Shown here: piece after piece, positions 6,614-7,704 of the stretch | How the letters are laid out: every line of letters starts with the position of its first letter | How positions within the stretch are numbered: position 1 is the stretch's first letter | Origin: an uncultured Bacilli bacterium | Lineage (GTDB): Bacteria > Bacillota_I > Bacilli_A > RF39 > UBA660 | Length of the DNA: 7,704 bases | Assembly: GCA_947626425.1 (NCBI GenBank) | Contig: CANQRX010000065.1 | Coordinates: 1 to 7,704, forward strand | Reading direction: 5' to 3' | Notes under the pieces: generated by a model | Seen by the model: only the letters and a program-made list of their open reading frames with translations | Databases searched by the model: none | What the model was told of the DNA's origin: nothing | Position numbers and translations under genes: made by a program

Positions 6614-7510
6614 TTAAAGCTCCAAAAAAACTTCACCGGAACCATAAGCATAGTATTTAGTTAAAGAATCAACAGTTGTTGTAAAATAATCTTTTTCTAA
6701 TTTTGGTTTTTCTAATAAAGTAATAATGCTTTTATTTTTAACTAAATCAAAAACCTCATATTCGTTATCACGTTCTATTAAAGCGTATCTTTTAAATTCT
6801 ACCGAAATATTATCGCCCCCTACCAATTCTTCACCATTTTTATTTAACAAGATTTGTTTTCCATCTTTACTAGCCAAGTATAAATCATCTTTTAAGTAGT
6901 TAAATGCGGGCACGATTATTTCACTTTCAAGCAACTTCAATGAATCGTAATAATTAGATATTTTTTCACCATTTGTATTAAGAAGAAAATAATTACTTTC
7001 ATCATCAGAAACAATTGTTAAATTATTGCTATCAATTCCCGAAGCTGTTTTAAATGGTGAAACGTTTAGTTTCGTTCCATCTATTTTATAAAAAATAAAC
7101 CCTTGTTTTTTATCACAATTATACAAACGATACAATCCCCCATAAGCAATTGAATCATGAGAATTTTCACAACTAAGTGAAGTTTTTAATTTGCCATTTT
7201 CATATAAATCAAACGTTCTGTTTTTACTATTTTTAACAACGTAATTATTTTCATCATAATATAAACCGTCTTCAAGGACTTGTCCGTTTTCATTATAGAT
7301 ATTACTATCACTATTAAGTATATTGTTAGTAAACTGTACACTTTCATAAGATTCAAAACTCGAAATAATTTCCCCGTTTTTTACTAATTTATATTTGCGA
7401 GTATCAGAACATGGAGTTAATAAAAACATATTACCATTTTGACTTACGTTGTTGATGCAATAGTTACCATCATCTAAAACAAATAATAATTTAAAATTTG
7501 CATTAATCAC
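6614..7510 (-). CDS. WG-repeat-like beta-rich protein, probably missing its natural N-terminus
   Basis: 298 residues from a GTG at 7508-7510. The protein is a string of short strands and turns with repeated Y/L-x-x-x-N/D-G-x elements: KYKLVKNGEIIS, IYNENGQVLEDG, FDLYENGKLKTS, FLLNTNGEKISNYYDSLK and ILLNKNGEELVGG. This resembles WG-repeat or beta-propeller-like surface proteins of Firmicutes; the exact family is uncertain and no catalytic motif is visible. The GTG has no Shine-Dalgarno. The same frame stays open upstream to 7648 with similar composition (for example LIYNYKGEQVAA), but contains no ATG, GTG or TTG before a TAA at 7649-7651. The gene is therefore probably a decayed or interrupted secreted or lipoprotein gene, or it is affected by a sequence error. 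It is followed by a good terminator and is not in an operon with the genes to its left. Confidence 0.6.
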   Translation of the reverse strand: MINANFKLLFVLDDGNYCINNVSQNGNMFLLTPCSDTRKYKLVKNGEIISSFESYESVQFTNNILNSDSNIYNENGQVLEDGLYYDENNYVVKNSKNRTFDLYENGKLKTSLSCENSHDSIAYGGLYRLYNCDKKQGFIFYKIDGTKLNVSPFKTASGIDSNNLTIVSDDESNYFLLNTNGEKISNYYDSLKLLESEIIVPAFNYLKDDLYLASKDGKQILLNKNGEELVGGDNISVEFKRYALIERDNEYEVFDLVKNKSIITLLEKPKLEKDYFTTTVDSLTKYYAYGSGEVFLEL

Positions 7511-7704
7511 ATAACTTTTATTATTGTAATAAATCGAAATATAACTTCCCTTCCCCTGTATTTCTGGATCTTTTGCTGTATTAGCCTTTGGAATAGCCGC
7601 AACTTGTTCCCCTTTATAATTATAAATTAAAGTTGTTCGGAAACTAATTTAAGCTCTATCAAGATTGTAGAAACCACATAGCAATACTGCAAATTTAGCA
7701 AAAT
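7511..7704 (-). pseudogene. in-frame upstream extension of the WG-like gene, interrupted by a TAA
   Basis: From 7648 to 7511 (minus) the frame of the downstream gene encodes another 46 residues with the same character, including TTLIYNYKGEQVAAIPKA and SYISIYYNNKSYV, and no usable start. At 7649-7651 there is an in-frame TAA. Upstream of it the same frame is open to the window edge and encodes FAKFAVLLCGFYNLDRA, a partly hydrophobic stretch. Another minus frame is open from 7704 to 7630 and overlaps by 19 bases, so a single indel could also restore a full gene. Alternatives are a nonsense mutation after a signal-like segment, a frameshift, a junction with unrelated DNA, or an assembly error. 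Confidence 0.45.

Noticed and set aside
7652..7704. End of an insertion sequence at the right edge
   Set aside because: The short peptide FAKFAVLLCGFYNLDRA could be the tail of another gene, but no terminal inverted repeat, target duplication or transposase motif can be seen in the available bases.

Overview
The window is AT-rich, low-GC Firmicutes-like DNA with the standard code: tryptophan is TGG, and TGA ends one gene exactly where the Shine-Dalgarno of the next gene lies. Strong Shine-Dalgarno sites, TATAAT boxes and short intergenic gaps fit an uncultured or host-associated Bacilli/Erysipelotrichia-like lineage rather than a TGA=Trp mycoplasma. The genus cannot be read from the sequence. 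Nothing seen points to a phage, CRISPR array, tRNA or complete insertion sequence.

Layout. Positions 1-107 hold a possible 3' tail of a + strand gene entering from the left, and a hairpin that could terminate it. Positions 108-3932 (minus) encode a 1274-residue MMPL/RND-superfamily membrane transporter. Positions 3933-4091 are a divergent promoter region with several GTTAA/TTAAC inverted repeats. Positions 4092-4628 (plus) encode a TetR-family regulator, which probably binds those repeats and controls both itself and the transporter. The regulator gene meets the next gene tail to tail, and their stop codons share four bases (TTAA). Positions 4625-6503 (minus) are a two-gene operon: a small DUF6429-like protein followed by a SWIM zinc-finger protein. 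An intrinsic terminator at 6570-6600 separates this operon from 6614-7510 (minus), a gene for a beta-rich WG-repeat-like protein that has lost its normal 5' end.

The most striking content is inside the transporter. Its second extracytoplasmic loop is about 755 residues long and is filled by eight tandem, diverged copies of a 75-86-residue all-helical unit, inserted between the two halves of the porter domain. Each unit reads like a pair of helix-loop-helix elements, with EF-hand-like spacing in the second loop but mostly without calcium ligands. I do not recognise this as a described domain. It could be an extended stalk or a docking or conduit structure on the outer face of a single-membrane (Gram-positive-type) cell.

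Gene starts were reassigned where the longest open frame starts at an upstream TTG: 3932 for the transporter, 4092 for the regulator and 6241 for the SWIM protein. In the first and third cases the longer frame would translate through the Shine-Dalgarno. In the second the upstream TTG lies in the promoter.
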